From Shimazuella kribbensis DSM 45090 (GTDB lineage Bacteria > Bacillota > Bacilli > Thermoactinomycetales > Thermoactinomycetaceae): 64,000 bases of DNA. Where the stretch lies: assembly GCF_000428065.1 (NCBI RefSeq), contig NZ_ATZF01000003.1, positions 1 through 64,000 on the forward strand, given 5' to 3'. Each line of letters opens with the position of its first letter. Position 1 is the first letter of the stretch. Shown piece after piece: positions 54,960 to 64,000 of this stretch. The position numbers and the translations under genes are program-made. Below the pieces are notes generated by a model that did not search any database, was not told where the DNA came from, and saw only the letters and a list, made by a program, of their open reading frames with translations.

Positions 54960-55874
54960 TTACTGTTTTACAGCATGAAGGAAATGGATGGTTTCAAAGG
55001 CTGATAAGTAATCTTCTCGATTACTAAAATAAGTCTCGTTAATTTGAACTGGTGATAAATGCTCATAAATGAGTAAGCCTGATTTTTCTAGTAAACCCTC
55101 CATTTCATCATAAGAAAAACACGATTTCATTGGTTCTCCACCAACTGAAGCCATTTTTACCATGTTTTCCACTCTATTGTAAATTCCTTTTTCTTCAAAT
55201 AAACGTTCGTCAGCATAATCAAATATGATGGAACTCCCTGACGGGACTCTGGAGAAGAATTCATTTATCAAACTCGCATTTTCTTCTTTCGTTAAATAAT
55301 ACGAAACTCCTAAAAGACTAAAGAAGGTTTTTTTCTTTTCCAATCCTCCTTCTATTAGAGCTGGAAAAGAAAACTTTTTGGTGAAGTCCATCGGAATAAA
55401 ATGAAGATTACTCGGAATTTTATAATTGGCTTCATCCAATCTTTTTCTTTTAAATTCCTGTGTATTAGGGTGATCAACTTCAAAAATTTCTAGGATGTTT
55501 TTTAATTCCGGATGTCGAAAACAAAAAGTATCTAACCCCGCACCAAGTATGACATATTGTTTTAAGCCTAACATCATTTCATTCAGTAATACCCTTTCGC
55601 AATATGCGGCACGTGACAAGGCAATCGGAGAAAGTTGAATCTGGGTAATCCATTTTAATATTTCTTCCGTATTCCCCTTATATTTTTGTGCAATATCTTT
55701 GTTGAAGAACGAAATGTTTTGCACCATATTTTCTTTGATATCATTAAACTCTTTTTGCGAGATTAAATCTTTGGCTATATCGTCATCAAAAATTTTTGGC
55801 GTATCGTGTCGACTGTGATAAGCTCTGCCAAAAGCAGAGATCAAAGAAGTTAAACTTGATTTGCTATCTTCCAC
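54960..55874 (-). CDS. Class I SAM-dependent methyltransferase, LCMT family
   Basis: 304 aa from GTG 55874 (SD AAGGGGTG seven bases upstream). YVILGAGLDTFCFRHPE is the SAM-binding motif of LCMT/PpmA-like enzymes and FEVDHPNTQEFKRKRL follows. Bacterial members often methylate carboxyl or hydroxyl groups of natural products. A hairpin with T-run precedes the gene. Confidence 0.85.
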   Translation of the reverse strand: MEDSKSSLTSLISAFGRAYHSRHDTPKIFDDDIAKDLISQKEFNDIKENMVQNISFFNKDIAQKYKGNTEEILKWITQIQLSPIALSRAAYCERVLLNEMMLGLKQYVILGAGLDTFCFRHPELKNILEIFEVDHPNTQEFKRKRLDEANYKIPSNLHFIPMDFTKKFSFPALIEGGLEKKKTFFSLLGVSYYLTKEENASLINEFFSRVPSGSSIIFDYADERLFEEKGIYNRVENMVKMASVGGEPMKSCFSYDEMEGLLEKSGLLIYEHLSPVQINETYFSNREDYLSAFETIHFLHAVKQ

Positions 55875-55897
55875 GCAAATACACCCCTTCCTTTTGG

Positions 55898-55936
55898 ACA
55901 AAAAAATAGGATTCCCCCGGCCAGGAGAATCCTATT
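55898..55936 (-). terminator. Hairpin before the methyltransferase gene (terminator or attenuator)
   Basis: Perfect 10-bp stem AATAGGATTC/GAATCCTATT with a 12-base loop, then seven T on the minus strand. It is only about 25 bp before the GTG start. As leuS already has a terminator at 56039, this may be an attenuator for the methyltransferase. Confidence 0.6.
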
Positions 55937-56038
55937 ATATAGCCACAAATATTATTTGTAAATTATAGCATAAATATATTTTTTTGTCAAGTATTATCTA
56001 TTCATCATCGACTGTTTTTGCAAATATCCAACAATCAT

Positions 56039-56077
56039 AAAAGAAAAGCCTATCTGAACGTAGATAGACTTCTTTTC
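56039..56077 (-). terminator. leuS terminator
   Basis: AAAAGAAAAGCCTATCT/AGATAGACTTCTTTT imperfect stem directly downstream of leuS. Confidence 0.8.
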
Positions 56078-56113
56078 CCATGCCTTGCGGATCTTTTCTA
56101 TGTTAAAACTTGG

Positions 56114-58573
56114 TCACCCTACGACCACATTAACTAGTTTTTTAGGTACGACGATCACTTTTCTCACTGTTTTATCTGCGATCAAACTTTGGATTTTTTC
56201 ATTCGCTATTGCGATCGCTTCAATTTCTTCTTTGCTTGCTTTGCTTGCTACAACTAATTTTTCTTTGTTTTTGCCGTTAATCTGTACCATGATTTCTACT
56301 TCATCTTGCACCAATGCTGCCGGGTCAAAAGTCGGCCAAGCAGTGTGATTGACGGAATCTTGATGACCCATCACTTGCCATAATTCTTCTGATAAATGCG
56401 GTACAAACGGAGCAAGCAACAATACGACATTTTCTAATGCATCTCGTAATACACCATGGTCTTCATTAGCTGGATAGCTAGAAATACCATTTACTAACTC
56501 CATCACTGCACTTACCGCTGTGTTGAAGTGATTACGCTCTCCGATTTCTATGGTTACCTTTTGAATGGTATGATGTGTCAATCGGCGTAGTTCTTTTGCT
56601 GTGGAGGATAGATCGGCAGACTTAGAGCTATCACTCGTAAACAACGCTTGGTGTTCATGAACCAATCGCCAAACGCGCTTGATAAAGCGATAACTTCCCT
56701 CTACTCCTGCATCACTCCACTCCAGATCACGATCTGGCGGAGCAGCAAATAAAATAAACAATCGAGCTGTATCTGCACCATACTTCTCAATAATCTCCAA
56801 CGGACTGACTACATTCCCTTTTGATTTGGACATTTTGGCGCCATCACGAAGCACCATCCCTTGAGCAAGAAGGCTCTCAAATGGCTCATCTACGGATACC
56901 ATGTCTGCATCATAAAGTACTTTGGTAAAGAAACGGGAGTATAACAAATGCAAAACAGCATGTTCAATTCCGCCAATGTATTCTCTGACGGGCAGCCATT
57001 CATCTGCTTTTTCTTTTGCAAAAGGGATTTCTTCATTCTTAGCATCTACGTAGCGTAAGTAATACCAAGAAGAATCGATAAAAGTATCCATGGTATCTGT
57101 TTCCCGACGTGCTTTTGCACCACAAGTTGGGCAATTGGTGTGTACAAAGCTTTCCGATGTCGTCAATGGATTACTTTTTCCATCAAACACAACATCTTCA
57201 GGAAGTACAACTGGTAGCTGATCTTTTGGAACAGGTACAGGTCCACAGCTATCGCAATAAATCATCGGTATAGGAGTGCCCCAGTAGCGTTGACGAGAAA
57301 TCAGCCAATCTCTTAAACGATAATTAACGACACTACCGCCTTTGTTCTGTTCATGTAAATGATCAGCAATTGTGGATATCGCTGCTTGATTGGACACTCC
57401 GTTAAACTGATCAGATGAAACCAGCTTACCTTCACCTGTAAAGGCTTCAGATAGTGGTTCCACTAGAGATTCACCTTCTGGCTGCACCACCACTTTGATA
57501 GGGAGATCGTATTTTTTTGCAAATACAAAGTCCCGCTCATCATGGGCAGGAACTCCCATCACAGCACCTGTCCCATAATCAAATAATACATAGTTGGCGA
57601 TCCAAATCGGGATCTCTTCCCCTGTTAATGGATGGATAGCTTTCGCACCTGTATCGTATCCCACTTTTTCTACATCTGTTGCAGTTCGCTCTAACTCGGT
57701 TGATTTACGCATGGTTTGAATGAAATCTAGTATTTCTTGTTCTTGTTTGTTACCAGCAATCAACTGCGGAACCAAAGGATGTTCTGGCGCTAATACCATA
57801 TAGGTGACACCATACAATGTATCCGGTCGAGTAGTAAACACACTCACTTCTTCCCCAGCGGACGGCAATGTAAAGGTGACATTTGCTCCCTTGCTTTTAC
57901 CAATCCAATTCCGTTGCATCGTCTTAATTTTGTCAGGCCATTTTGGTAATGTATCTAATCCATCAAGCAAACGCTCTGCATAGTCGGTAATCCGTAAAAA
58001 CCATTGTTCCAATTCTTTTTTAATCACTTCTGATCCGCAACGCCAACATTTGCCGTCTTCTACTTGCTCATTGGCCAGTACAGTTGCACAGCTCGGACAC
58101 CAATTCACCGAAGCTTCTTTTCGGTATGCTAATCCACGTTCATAAAATAAAAGGAAAAGCCATTGGGTAAAGCGATAATAATCAGGTAAACAGGTACCTA
58201 CATAACGATCCCAATCATAGGAACCACCTAATAACGCTTGTTCTTTGCGAATCCGTTCCATATTATTAATGGTCCATTCACGTGGATTAATCCCACGTTG
58301 AATTGCCGCATTTTCTGCTGGCAAACCAAATGCATCTGCACCCATAGGATGAAGAACTCGGTATCCATTCATTTTTCGAAAACGGGCAATGACATCTCCA
58401 ATGGAATAAACACGAACATGACCCATATGTAGTCCATCTCCAGATGGATATGGAAATTGTTCTAATGCATAATATGTTGGTTTCGTTTTGTCTTCCTCTG
58501 TTTGGTGTAAAGCATTTTCCTCCCAGTATGCTTGCCACTTTGTTTCAATCTTCCGATGCGCATACTCTTTCAT
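56114..58573 (-). CDS. leuS: Leucyl-tRNA synthetase
   Basis: 819 aa from ATG 58573 (SD AAAGG). HMGH in YPSGDGLHMGHVRVYS is the HIGH motif and KMSKSKGN the second signature. An editing domain fills the centre (TTRPDTLYGVTY). A T-box leader controls it. Confidence 0.97.
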   Translation of the reverse strand: MKEYAHRKIETKWQAYWEENALHQTEEDKTKPTYYALEQFPYPSGDGLHMGHVRVYSIGDVIARFRKMNGYRVLHPMGADAFGLPAENAAIQRGINPREWTINNMERIRKEQALLGGSYDWDRYVGTCLPDYYRFTQWLFLLFYERGLAYRKEASVNWCPSCATVLANEQVEDGKCWRCGSEVIKKELEQWFLRITDYAERLLDGLDTLPKWPDKIKTMQRNWIGKSKGANVTFTLPSAGEEVSVFTTRPDTLYGVTYMVLAPEHPLVPQLIAGNKQEQEILDFIQTMRKSTELERTATDVEKVGYDTGAKAIHPLTGEEIPIWIANYVLFDYGTGAVMGVPAHDERDFVFAKKYDLPIKVVVQPEGESLVEPLSEAFTGEGKLVSSDQFNGVSNQAAISTIADHLHEQNKGGSVVNYRLRDWLISRQRYWGTPIPMIYCDSCGPVPVPKDQLPVVLPEDVVFDGKSNPLTTSESFVHTNCPTCGAKARRETDTMDTFIDSSWYYLRYVDAKNEEIPFAKEKADEWLPVREYIGGIEHAVLHLLYSRFFTKVLYDADMVSVDEPFESLLAQGMVLRDGAKMSKSKGNVVSPLEIIEKYGADTARLFILFAAPPDRDLEWSDAGVEGSYRFIKRVWRLVHEHQALFTSDSSKSADLSSTAKELRRLTHHTIQKVTIEIGERNHFNTAVSAVMELVNGISSYPANEDHGVLRDALENVVLLLAPFVPHLSEELWQVMGHQDSVNHTAWPTFDPAALVQDEVEIMVQINGKNKEKLVVASKASKEEIEAIAIANEKIQSLIADKTVRKVIVVPKKLVNVVVG

Positions 58574-58599
58574 GCCAATCAACCTTTCTTCATCTAAAA

Positions 58600-58870
58600 A
58601 ATAAAAACCTCAAGCCACTAGCTGTATGCTAGGGACGAGAGGTTGTATTCCCGCGGTACCACCCTAATTAGTGCCATCATGGCACTCGGCTCAAACCTGT
58701 AACGTAGGCATACGCCAAAGGATACTTTATTCCCCTTTGGAGCGATGAAGCGAGTTCACTATCTCTCAGGTTGACTTGCACCAGTATGCCAACTCTCTAA
58801 GCTGAGAAAAACAAGCTACTACTCTCCATCCTAGCTTCATTCAATGATATTGCCATCATTATGCCCTGCT
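58600..58870 (-). promoter_or_regulatory. T-box riboswitch of leuS (tRNA-Leu)
   Basis: The T-box AGGGTGGTACCGCGG is at 58665-58651 on the minus strand. The stem I AG-loop region and the conserved GTGAACTCGC sequence place the specifier codon CTC (Leu) at 58754-58752. The terminator stem AACCTC...GAGGTT plus T-run lies at about 58642-58600. Uncharged tRNA-Leu would stabilise the antiterminator. Confidence 0.93.
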
Positions 58871-58956
58871 TTGCGTTCCATGTCAAGGATAGGAGAAGGA
58901 AGGTTGTATGAAAGGTATTGAAAAAAGGATTTTAGTTTGCTTTAAAACATATGTAA

Positions 58957-58985
58957 TTGAAAGAGTAGTTTGATAATATTATAAT
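58957..58985 (+). promoter_or_regulatory. sigma-A promoter of the Gly/Ser-rich repeat gene
   Basis: TTGAAA (58957-58962) and TATAAT (58980-58985) with 17-bp spacing, about 70 bp before ATG 59054. A near-consensus promoter in AT-rich DNA. Confidence 0.75.
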
Positions 58986-59053
58986 AGATCAAAGCATTTT
59001 CTTTTACAGATGTGCTTCTCCACAACAGTGACCTCATGGAAAGGCATTTGGCT

Positions 59054-59380
59054 ATGACGAACCCTTACGACCGCGACATCAACGGTGCCCACACTGATGG
59101 TGACCTCTACGGCCGAAAAGTCACGAATTCCCACGCTGGTGGCAGCATCATCGCTCAAAACGCCACGAACTCCCACGCTGGTGACAGCATCGTCTCGGAA
59201 GGTGACATCATCGGTTGTTCGGCCGGTGGCTCTGACACCAGCGGTGGTCCTGTCACGGCGACGGTGAACGGTAGCAGGATGGCTGCTGGAGCCGGCAGCA
59301 TGATCGCCGGCGGCAGCATCTACGGTCATCGTGTCAGCTGGTGGCGCCGGATGTGGCGTCAGATGTGGTGCCGCGGCTAA
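59054..59380 (+). CDS. GC-rich Gly/Ser/Ala repeat protein with Trp/Arg tail
   Basis: 108 aa from ATG 59054 (SD GGAAAGG). The central part has repeats related to NSHAGGSIIAQN, NSHAGDSIVSEG and AGAGSMIAGGSIYG, with small residues alternating with beta-branched ones. That pattern fits a short beta-helix or solenoid. The C-terminus VSWWRRMWRQMWCRG is strikingly cationic and aromatic, likely membrane- or nucleic-acid-binding. No family recognised. GC-rich, with its own promoter and hairpin terminator. Confidence 0.72.
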   Translation: MTNPYDRDINGAHTDGDLYGRKVTNSHAGGSIIAQNATNSHAGDSIVSEGDIIGCSAGGSDTSGGPVTATVNGSRMAAGAGSMIAGGSIYGHRVSWWRRMWRQMWCRG

Positions 59381-59397
59381 AAGCCACAACTGTTGTT

Positions 59398-59430
59398 GGG
59401 ACTCGCTCGCAAACCTGCGAGACGAGTCCC
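59398..59430 (+). terminator. Hairpin after the repeat-protein gene
   Basis: GGGACTCG/CGAGTCCC plus inner CTCGCA/TGCGAG form a nearly unbroken 14-bp stem. Confidence 0.75.
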
Positions 59431-59533
59431 ACACAATAAAAATATCCTTTCTGAAATTTACTTTTCCGTTTTCCTATTTAAAAAGTGCTTATCAGTAACT
59501 TTTCCTATTACTTATAAGCGTTCTTCTTTAAAC

Positions 59534-60481
59534 TCAATCCACCATAGGAATCCCTTTATCCATAAATTTTTCTCCATCCAAATACACATCAGGCTCTTTA
59601 ATCACCAAATCTATATGAACTCCCGCTTCAATCTGTCCACCAAAAGTCACATTACTTCCAAATGCCAAGTGGATCGTACCATACACTTTTTCATCTTCCA
59701 AAACGACACCTGTGATTCGTGCTTTGTTATTGGTACCAATGCCAAATTCAGCTAGTTGTCTACTCTCATCGGAATGCAATAAGGTGAGCAGTTGTTCTGC
59801 CGCTTCTCCTTCTACTTCTACCAATCTACCTTCTTCTATTGTCAGCCAAAGAGGAGAATGTAAAATTCCTATATCGGCCACCGAACCATCTACTTTGATT
59901 TTCCCAGATGCTGTCCCTTCCAATGGTGCAATAAACGCTTCTCCCGATGGTAGATTGCCTGAATCACCACGTTCAGTTAACACGCCAGTACTCGCAATTC
60001 CATGCCTACCTGCAATAGAAAAAGTTAGCGTTTCTCCATCTTTTTCAATTCTCACTTCTGTGCTTTTCTCCAAATAAGCGGTGATCTTCTCCGTCAATAC
60101 TTTTACTTGTTGGTAGTTTGCAGTAATCGCACCATGATAGAACATATCCGCAGTAATACCAGGCATCGTGGCTACTCTTGTACCCGTGGCTACTGCTTCT
60201 TTTCTCGCTATCGTATGGGTAAGTGAATGTTCGGTAATACAAACAACTGCATCAGCCTTCTTCATCGCTTCGGCAACAGGCACAGGAGGTTCTTGCCCTG
60301 ATTTTTCTCGTTCCTCCATCAATAGTAACATCGATTCCGCACCTATTTTTCTCCCTGCTTGATACAAATGTTGTGCCAAATCTGCTTTTTTTTCATCTGT
60401 AACGACGAGAAACAATTCTTCTTTTTGTAATGCTAAACAGTCTTTTAGGACATTTACACAAATCTCTACTGAATCGGACAA
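59534..60481 (-). CDS. M29-like (thermophilic) aminopeptidase-like protein
   Basis: 315 aa from TTG 60481, which has AAGGAG eight bases upstream; GTG 60490 overlaps that SD. Blocks FSIAGRHGIASTG, NLPSGEAFIAPLEGTASG and AEFGIGTNNKARITG resemble the M29 family C-terminal metal-binding part. Last gene of an operon with oligopeptide transporter ATPases, so probably a peptide-degrading enzyme. Confidence 0.78.
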   Translation of the reverse strand: MSDSVEICVNVLKDCLALQKEELFLVVTDEKKADLAQHLYQAGRKIGAESMLLLMEEREKSGQEPPVPVAEAMKKADAVVCITEHSLTHTIARKEAVATGTRVATMPGITADMFYHGAITANYQQVKVLTEKITAYLEKSTEVRIEKDGETLTFSIAGRHGIASTGVLTERGDSGNLPSGEAFIAPLEGTASGKIKVDGSVADIGILHSPLWLTIEEGRLVEVEGEAAEQLLTLLHSDESRQLAEFGIGTNNKARITGVVLEDEKVYGTIHLAFGSNVTFGGQIEAGVHIDLVIKEPDVYLDGEKFMDKGIPMVD

Positions 60482-60493
60482 TGGACACACTCC

Positions 60494-61168
60494 TTACACG
60501 AGCTCTGACATCAATTTGGCAATCAATGCATTGGATAAGATGACTGGAAGACCAGAGATCTCTATTACATACTCCCTCATCTGTTCATCATATCCCATGC
60601 AATCTAGTAACAAAACTTGCGCACCTTGTTCTTTTAACTTTTTCGCTGCTTCCTCAAAATCAGATCGACTTCCAGTATAGGGTGATGCAGCAGCAATAAG
60701 TGGGGAAAGATCTACATCTACCCATTTTCCCTCTATGGAGCCAACTTGTTCTACTAAAGGGGCGATGATGCCGAGTTTCCTATTTTGGACTAAAGCAGCC
60801 ACCACAGGAGGAAGTACACGATCTGGTTCTACTAAAACACTTTTGTTGGTTCGTAGGTCTTCGAACACCCCTGTGCAAAGTATCAATATCGGGTCACAAG
60901 AAGCATTTTCAAGCTGGTAAATCTTCTGTTGTAACAAAGGCTCTATTTTTTCCCTTGCTACGACAACAGAGTCACCAGTCACAAGACGTGTTGTAAGTAC
61001 ATAGTCCCCATCCACTGGGGACATTGTTTCATCGATTTCCGTTTTGCTTAAATCATCTAATGCTCCAGCTTGCAGAATCTCTACATCTTTAAAATACGCA
61101 TCAAAAATCGAGGCAATATCTTTACGAGGTGCTTGTCCAATGGTTACGATACCTATTCTTTTCGTCAC
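60494..61168 (-). CDS. AroM family protein
   Basis: 224 aa from GTG 61168 (SD AAGGGGTG). GIVTIGQAPRKDI and LLLDCMGYDEQMRE match AroM. The biochemical role of the family is not established; it resembles Asp/Glu-racemase-like folds. In operon with DUF1177 and the aminopeptidase. Confidence 0.85.
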   Translation of the reverse strand: MTKRIGIVTIGQAPRKDIASIFDAYFKDVEILQAGALDDLSKTEIDETMSPVDGDYVLTTRLVTGDSVVVAREKIEPLLQQKIYQLENASCDPILILCTGVFEDLRTNKSVLVEPDRVLPPVVAALVQNRKLGIIAPLVEQVGSIEGKWVDVDLSPLIAAASPYTGSRSDFEEAAKKLKEQGAQVLLLDCMGYDEQMREYVIEISGLPVILSNALIAKLMSELV

Positions 61169-61184
61169 TGGAATCACCCCTTCG

Positions 61185-62129
61185 TCAACTAACGTTTTGT
61201 TTTCCTGCTGTTTGAAGCACTTTCATCGAACCATACAGCTCTTCCAAGCGATCAAATTCCAAACGATCATGAAATGCACATGTACCACCTGTATATTCTT
61301 TTGCAACTTCTACAGCAAAGCGAACTGCTTGTGCAATATCCACTTCATGGCTAGCGCCAGTTCCACAGCCTGGAACCATCGATTGGGCAGTGATCGCAAC
61401 ACCTACTACAGGTGCAGAAGTTGCTACTGATGGTTGCAAAATACTATTGACGTGATACACATCGTTACCATATGGTGTAATATCTTGAGTCGTGATTGGG
61501 AAAGTAACAGGATACTGTCCCGTTGTCATTTCCATAATCCGCAGTAAATCCTCACTCACTCGTAGTATATATCCATCTTTGACAGTGGGAGAAATCGCGA
61601 TACCTTTATGATTGATCACTCTATTGCCTTTTGTTGTGTCAATCGATAGGACTGCATCCATCTCTGCTGATACTTCATATTGATTCATCGTTAAAATATC
61701 CACAGGAGAATCCATAAAATCAACTGGCTCATGCGGGAGTGTTGGTGCATCTGGACAAATATGTGTTGCTAACAGCACATCTCCGAGAAGTCGATCGCCT
61801 TTCTGAGCCATATCCGCTAGTTTTAAAGCACTTGCTACAGCAGCGATTGCTCCATCACCATCCGATACCAACCCGATCCGACTTGGGCGAGCTCCGATTC
61901 CTCCCAGCCTGCCAATAATACCAAGAGTAGGTGCATCTCCCCCCATTGATTTTCCATTTGTACCAGCAATCCGAAATTGAATAAAATCAGTCGAACCTTC
62001 TGCACCATGAACTGTCTTTACTTCTACTTCAACGTGTTCCATATCAGCAAATAATGATTTCACCTTGTCACCTGTTACATAGCTATCATCAAGAATTTCC
62101 AATGCTGTAATCGTCTGCTTCAATGACAT
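61185..62129 (-). CDS. DUF1177 family protein
   Basis: 314 aa. [20 protein letters not shown] and [18 protein letters not shown] are conserved DUF1177 blocks. Overlaps oppF by 10 bp. Its constant association with peptide transporters suggests peptide or amino acid metabolism; function unknown. Confidence 0.82.
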   Translation of the reverse strand: MSLKQTITALEILDDSYVTGDKVKSLFADMEHVEVEVKTVHGAEGSTDFIQFRIAGTNGKSMGGDAPTLGIIGRLGGIGARPSRIGLVSDGDGAIAAVASALKLADMAQKGDRLLGDVLLATHICPDAPTLPHEPVDFMDSPVDILTMNQYEVSAEMDAVLSIDTTKGNRVINHKGIAISPTVKDGYILRVSEDLLRIMEMTTGQYPVTFPITTQDITPYGNDVYHVNSILQPSVATSAPVVGVAITAQSMVPGCGTGASHEVDIAQAVRFAVEVAKEYTGGTCAFHDRLEFDRLEELYGSMKVLQTAGKQNVS

Positions 62130-63121
62130 GATCCTTGCTCCTCTTTTGTATGATTTTGTTCATATAAGTGACAAGCTACTTTTCGTCCGCCTGATACTTC
62201 TGACCATTTTGGAACCAGGGTTTTACAAATGTCCATCGCGACTGGGCACCTTGTATGAAACGCACATCCTGCCGGAGGGTGCAGCGCACTGGGTACATCA
62301 CCAGAAAGGACGATTTGCTCTCTTTTGATTTCTGGATCTGGTATAGGTACCGCAGACATGAGTGCTTTTGTATAGGGATGCAGGGGCTCAGCAAAAATGG
62401 ATTTTGTTGGAGAAAGTTCTACCAATTTACCAAGATACATCACACCTACTCGATCACTAATGAATTTCACAACAGATAGATCATGAGAGATAAACAAGTA
62501 CGTGAGAGAAAATTTTTGCTGTAAGTCTTTCATTAAGTTCAAAACTTGCGCCTGAATGGAAACGTCTAGCGCCGATACCGGCTCGTCACAAACGATAAAT
62601 TTAGGATTTAACGCCAATGCACGTGCGATTCCAATCCGTTGTCGTTGACCACCCGAAAATTCATGCGGATATCTGCTTGCTTGCTGGGGAGACAAACCTA
62701 CTAATTCCATTAATTCTGTTACTCTTTGTTTTACTTCTGTTTTGGTCAGATTACCATGTGTAATCAATGGTTCTTCTAATACTTGTTGCACGGTCCATCG
62801 AGGATTTAATGATGCATATGGGTCTTGAAAGATCATTTGCATATTGGTACGAAATGCTCGAAGTTCCTTCTTGGGCAATTTTGCAATATCCACCCCATCA
62901 AACAGCACTTCGCCTTCTGTCGGTTCCAATATGCGAAGTAAAGCTCTGCCAGTTGTCGATTTTCCACAGCCAGACTCTCCAACTATCCCGAGTGTCTCTC
63001 CTTCTTCTATCTCAAAGGAAATCCCATCGACAGACTTTACTGCGCCAACTTGTTTTTGAAAAAATCCTTTGGTAACAGGAAAATGCTTTATCAAGTTGTT
63101 CACTTTGAGCAATGTACTCAT
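62120..63121 (-). CDS. oppF: Oligopeptide ABC transporter ATP-binding protein OppF-like
   Basis: 333 aa from ATG 63121 (SD GGAGGAAA), overlapping the oppD stop. Walker [10 protein letters not shown], signature [15 protein letters not shown], Walker [13 protein letters not shown], and the C-terminal Opp/Dpp domain with [14 protein letters not shown]. Confidence 0.92.
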   Translation of the reverse strand: MSTLLKVNNLIKHFPVTKGFFQKQVGAVKSVDGISFEIEEGETLGIVGESGCGKSTTGRALLRILEPTEGEVLFDGVDIAKLPKKELRAFRTNMQMIFQDPYASLNPRWTVQQVLEEPLITHGNLTKTEVKQRVTELMELVGLSPQQASRYPHEFSGGQRQRIGIARALALNPKFIVCDEPVSALDVSIQAQVLNLMKDLQQKFSLTYLFISHDLSVVKFISDRVGVMYLGKLVELSPTKSIFAEPLHPYTKALMSAVPIPDPEIKREQIVLSGDVPSALHPPAGCAFHTRCPVAMDICKTLVPKWSEVSGGRKVACHLYEQNHTKEEQGSCH

Positions 63122-64000
63122 GATGGAATTTCCTCCTTTTGATATAGATAGCATCGACAGGTGTGATTTTCTGCTACATTTAGCAAATTCGGTTTACTTG
63201 TATCACATTCATCCATACGAAACTCACACCGAGGAGCAAATCGACAACCTGTTGGCATTTCATCCAATGCAGGTACTTGTCCTGGAATCGACTTTAATTT
63301 ATTTTGATTTCCGGAAAGTTGTGGAAGTGATGCTAATAATCCTTTTGTATAAGGGTGTTTTGGATTTTTAAATAGGGATTTCACATCCGTTTCTTCCACT
63401 ACTTGACCTGCATACATCACTACCACCCGATCACACATCTGAGCGACGATTCCTAGGTCGTGTGTAATCAACATGATAGAGGTACCTTTTTCTTGTTGTA
63501 GTTGTCGCATTAAGTTCAATATTTGTGCTTGAATCGTCACATCCAAAGCAGTCGTTGGTTCGTCCGCTATCAAAATTTTCGGTTCACAAGCCATCGCAAT
63601 GGCAATCATTACCCGCTGACGCATACCGCCTGACAATTGATGCGGGTATTCATCCACTACGGATTCTGGCCGAGAAATGCCTACTTTTTTCAACATCTCT
63701 ATCGCATATACTTTTGCTTCTTTTTTGGATATTTTCATATGAAAGCGGATTGCTTCCATAATTTGATCTCCTATTTTAAAAACGGGGTTTAAGGAAGTCA
63801 TAGGCTCTTGAAAAATCATCGAGATTTGGTTCCCCCGCATTTTTCTCAATCGGGAAGGCGACATGGCTAAAATATCTTGTCCTTCAAGGGTGATACTCCC
63901 TGAAGCCACCTTACTGATATCTTTAGGCAAAAGTTGCATCACAGAAAGAGAAGTAACGCTTTTCCCACAACCCGATTCACCAACAACACCCAAGATCTCT
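63118..64000 (-). CDS. oppD: Oligopeptide ABC transporter ATP-binding protein OppD-like (5' end outside window)
   Basis: At least 294 codons; the frame is open through the window edge, so the true start is missing. Walker A GESGCGKS at the edge, signature [15 protein letters not shown], Walker [13 protein letters not shown], and the C-terminal [14 protein letters not shown]. Heads the visible part of the operon oppD-oppF-DUF1177-aroM-aminopeptidase. Confidence 0.9.
   Translation of the reverse strand, partial: EILGVVGESGCGKSVTSLSVMQLLPKDISKVASGSITLEGQDILAMSPSRLRKMRGNQISMIFQEPMTSLNPVFKIGDQIMEAIRFHMKISKKEAKVYAIEMLKKVGISRPESVVDEYPHQLSGGMRQRVMIAIAMACEPKILIADEPTTALDVTIQAQILNLMRQLQQEKGTSIMLITHDLGIVAQMCDRVVVMYAGQVVEETDVKSLFKNPKHPYTKGLLASLPQLSGNQNKLKSIPGQVPALDEMPTGCRFAPRCEFRMDECDTSKPNLLNVAENHTCRCYLYQKEEIPS

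Noticed and set aside
58979-59434. 151-codon minus-strand ORF opposite the repeat protein
   Set aside because: Its Thr/Arg/Val composition is that of an antisense shadow; the plus-strand gene has promoter, SD and hairpin.

Overview
The window is chromosomal DNA of an endospore-forming, low-GC Gram-positive bacterium (Bacillales; the gene set would fit Thermoactinomycetaceae or a relative, an inference without a database search). Evidence includes the conserved block rpsT-gpr-spoIIP-yqxA-lepA-hemW followed by a CIRCE element for hrcA, plus cotS/cotSA, comEA/comEC-holA, a leuS T-box, the GlpP regulon and catabolite-repression (cre) sites.

The main finding is at 7,656-17,163. The sporulation gene gpr (germination protease) is split in two. 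Its 5' part (240 codons) lies at 17,159-17,877 and its 3' part (123 codons) at 7,283-7,660, both on the minus strand. The 9,503 bp between them carry a large serine recombinase at one end and are bounded by the direct repeat GTTCC. Precise excision restores an in-frame 363-residue Gpr. Circularisation creates a near-perfect dyad attP centred on the repeat. The recombinase frame runs through the attachment point, so its C-terminus differs between integrated and circular forms. A 58-codon ORF precedes the recombinase and is a candidate directionality factor. The element has no phage genes; it carries a secreted DUF2690 protein, a GC-rich 451-aa orphan, a secreted M14 carboxypeptidase, a Nudix remnant, a Fic protein and a DoxX-like/DUF4166 pair. 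The layout resembles sporulation-gene intervening elements such as skin (sigK) and SPbeta (spsM), but the target gene acts in the forespore, so the logic of excision would have to differ.

A second theme is a set of GC-rich single-gene cassettes set into AT-rich DNA: 5,813-6,487, 6,604-7,210, 10,918-12,329, 29,223-29,503, 53,840-54,109 and 59,054-59,430. Each encodes an unrecognised protein and most have their own sigma-A-like promoter and a strong hairpin after the stop. Two sit between the gpr 3' fragment and spoIIP, where these genes are normally adjacent.

The rest by region: 18-28 kb holds rpsT, ccdC-like, natKR/natAB, DUF523, an FAD oxidoreductase, an alanine symporter, a LysE exporter, a YqcI/YcgG protein and a CGNR regulator with an oxidoreductase. 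29.6-37.1 kb holds holA, comEC, dcd, rocD with a possible cre site, and comEA. 37.2-44.6 kb is a spore-coat/sugar-nucleotide block (RmlA-like, Ugd, CotS, CotSA, epimerase, second CotS-like kinase). 44.7-49.4 kb is glpP-glpF-glpK-glpD with two GlpP-type leader terminators. 49.7-54 kb is an accessory stretch with an RRNPP-type TPR regulator followed immediately by a 13-codon ORF (MRSRGPEDTIGVD) and a terminator, a possible peptide signal. 54.2-58.9 kb holds an isochorismatase-like hydrolase, an LCMT-like methyltransferase and leuS. 59.5-64 kb is an operon of oppD (cut by the window), oppF, DUF1177, aroM-like and an M29-like aminopeptidase.
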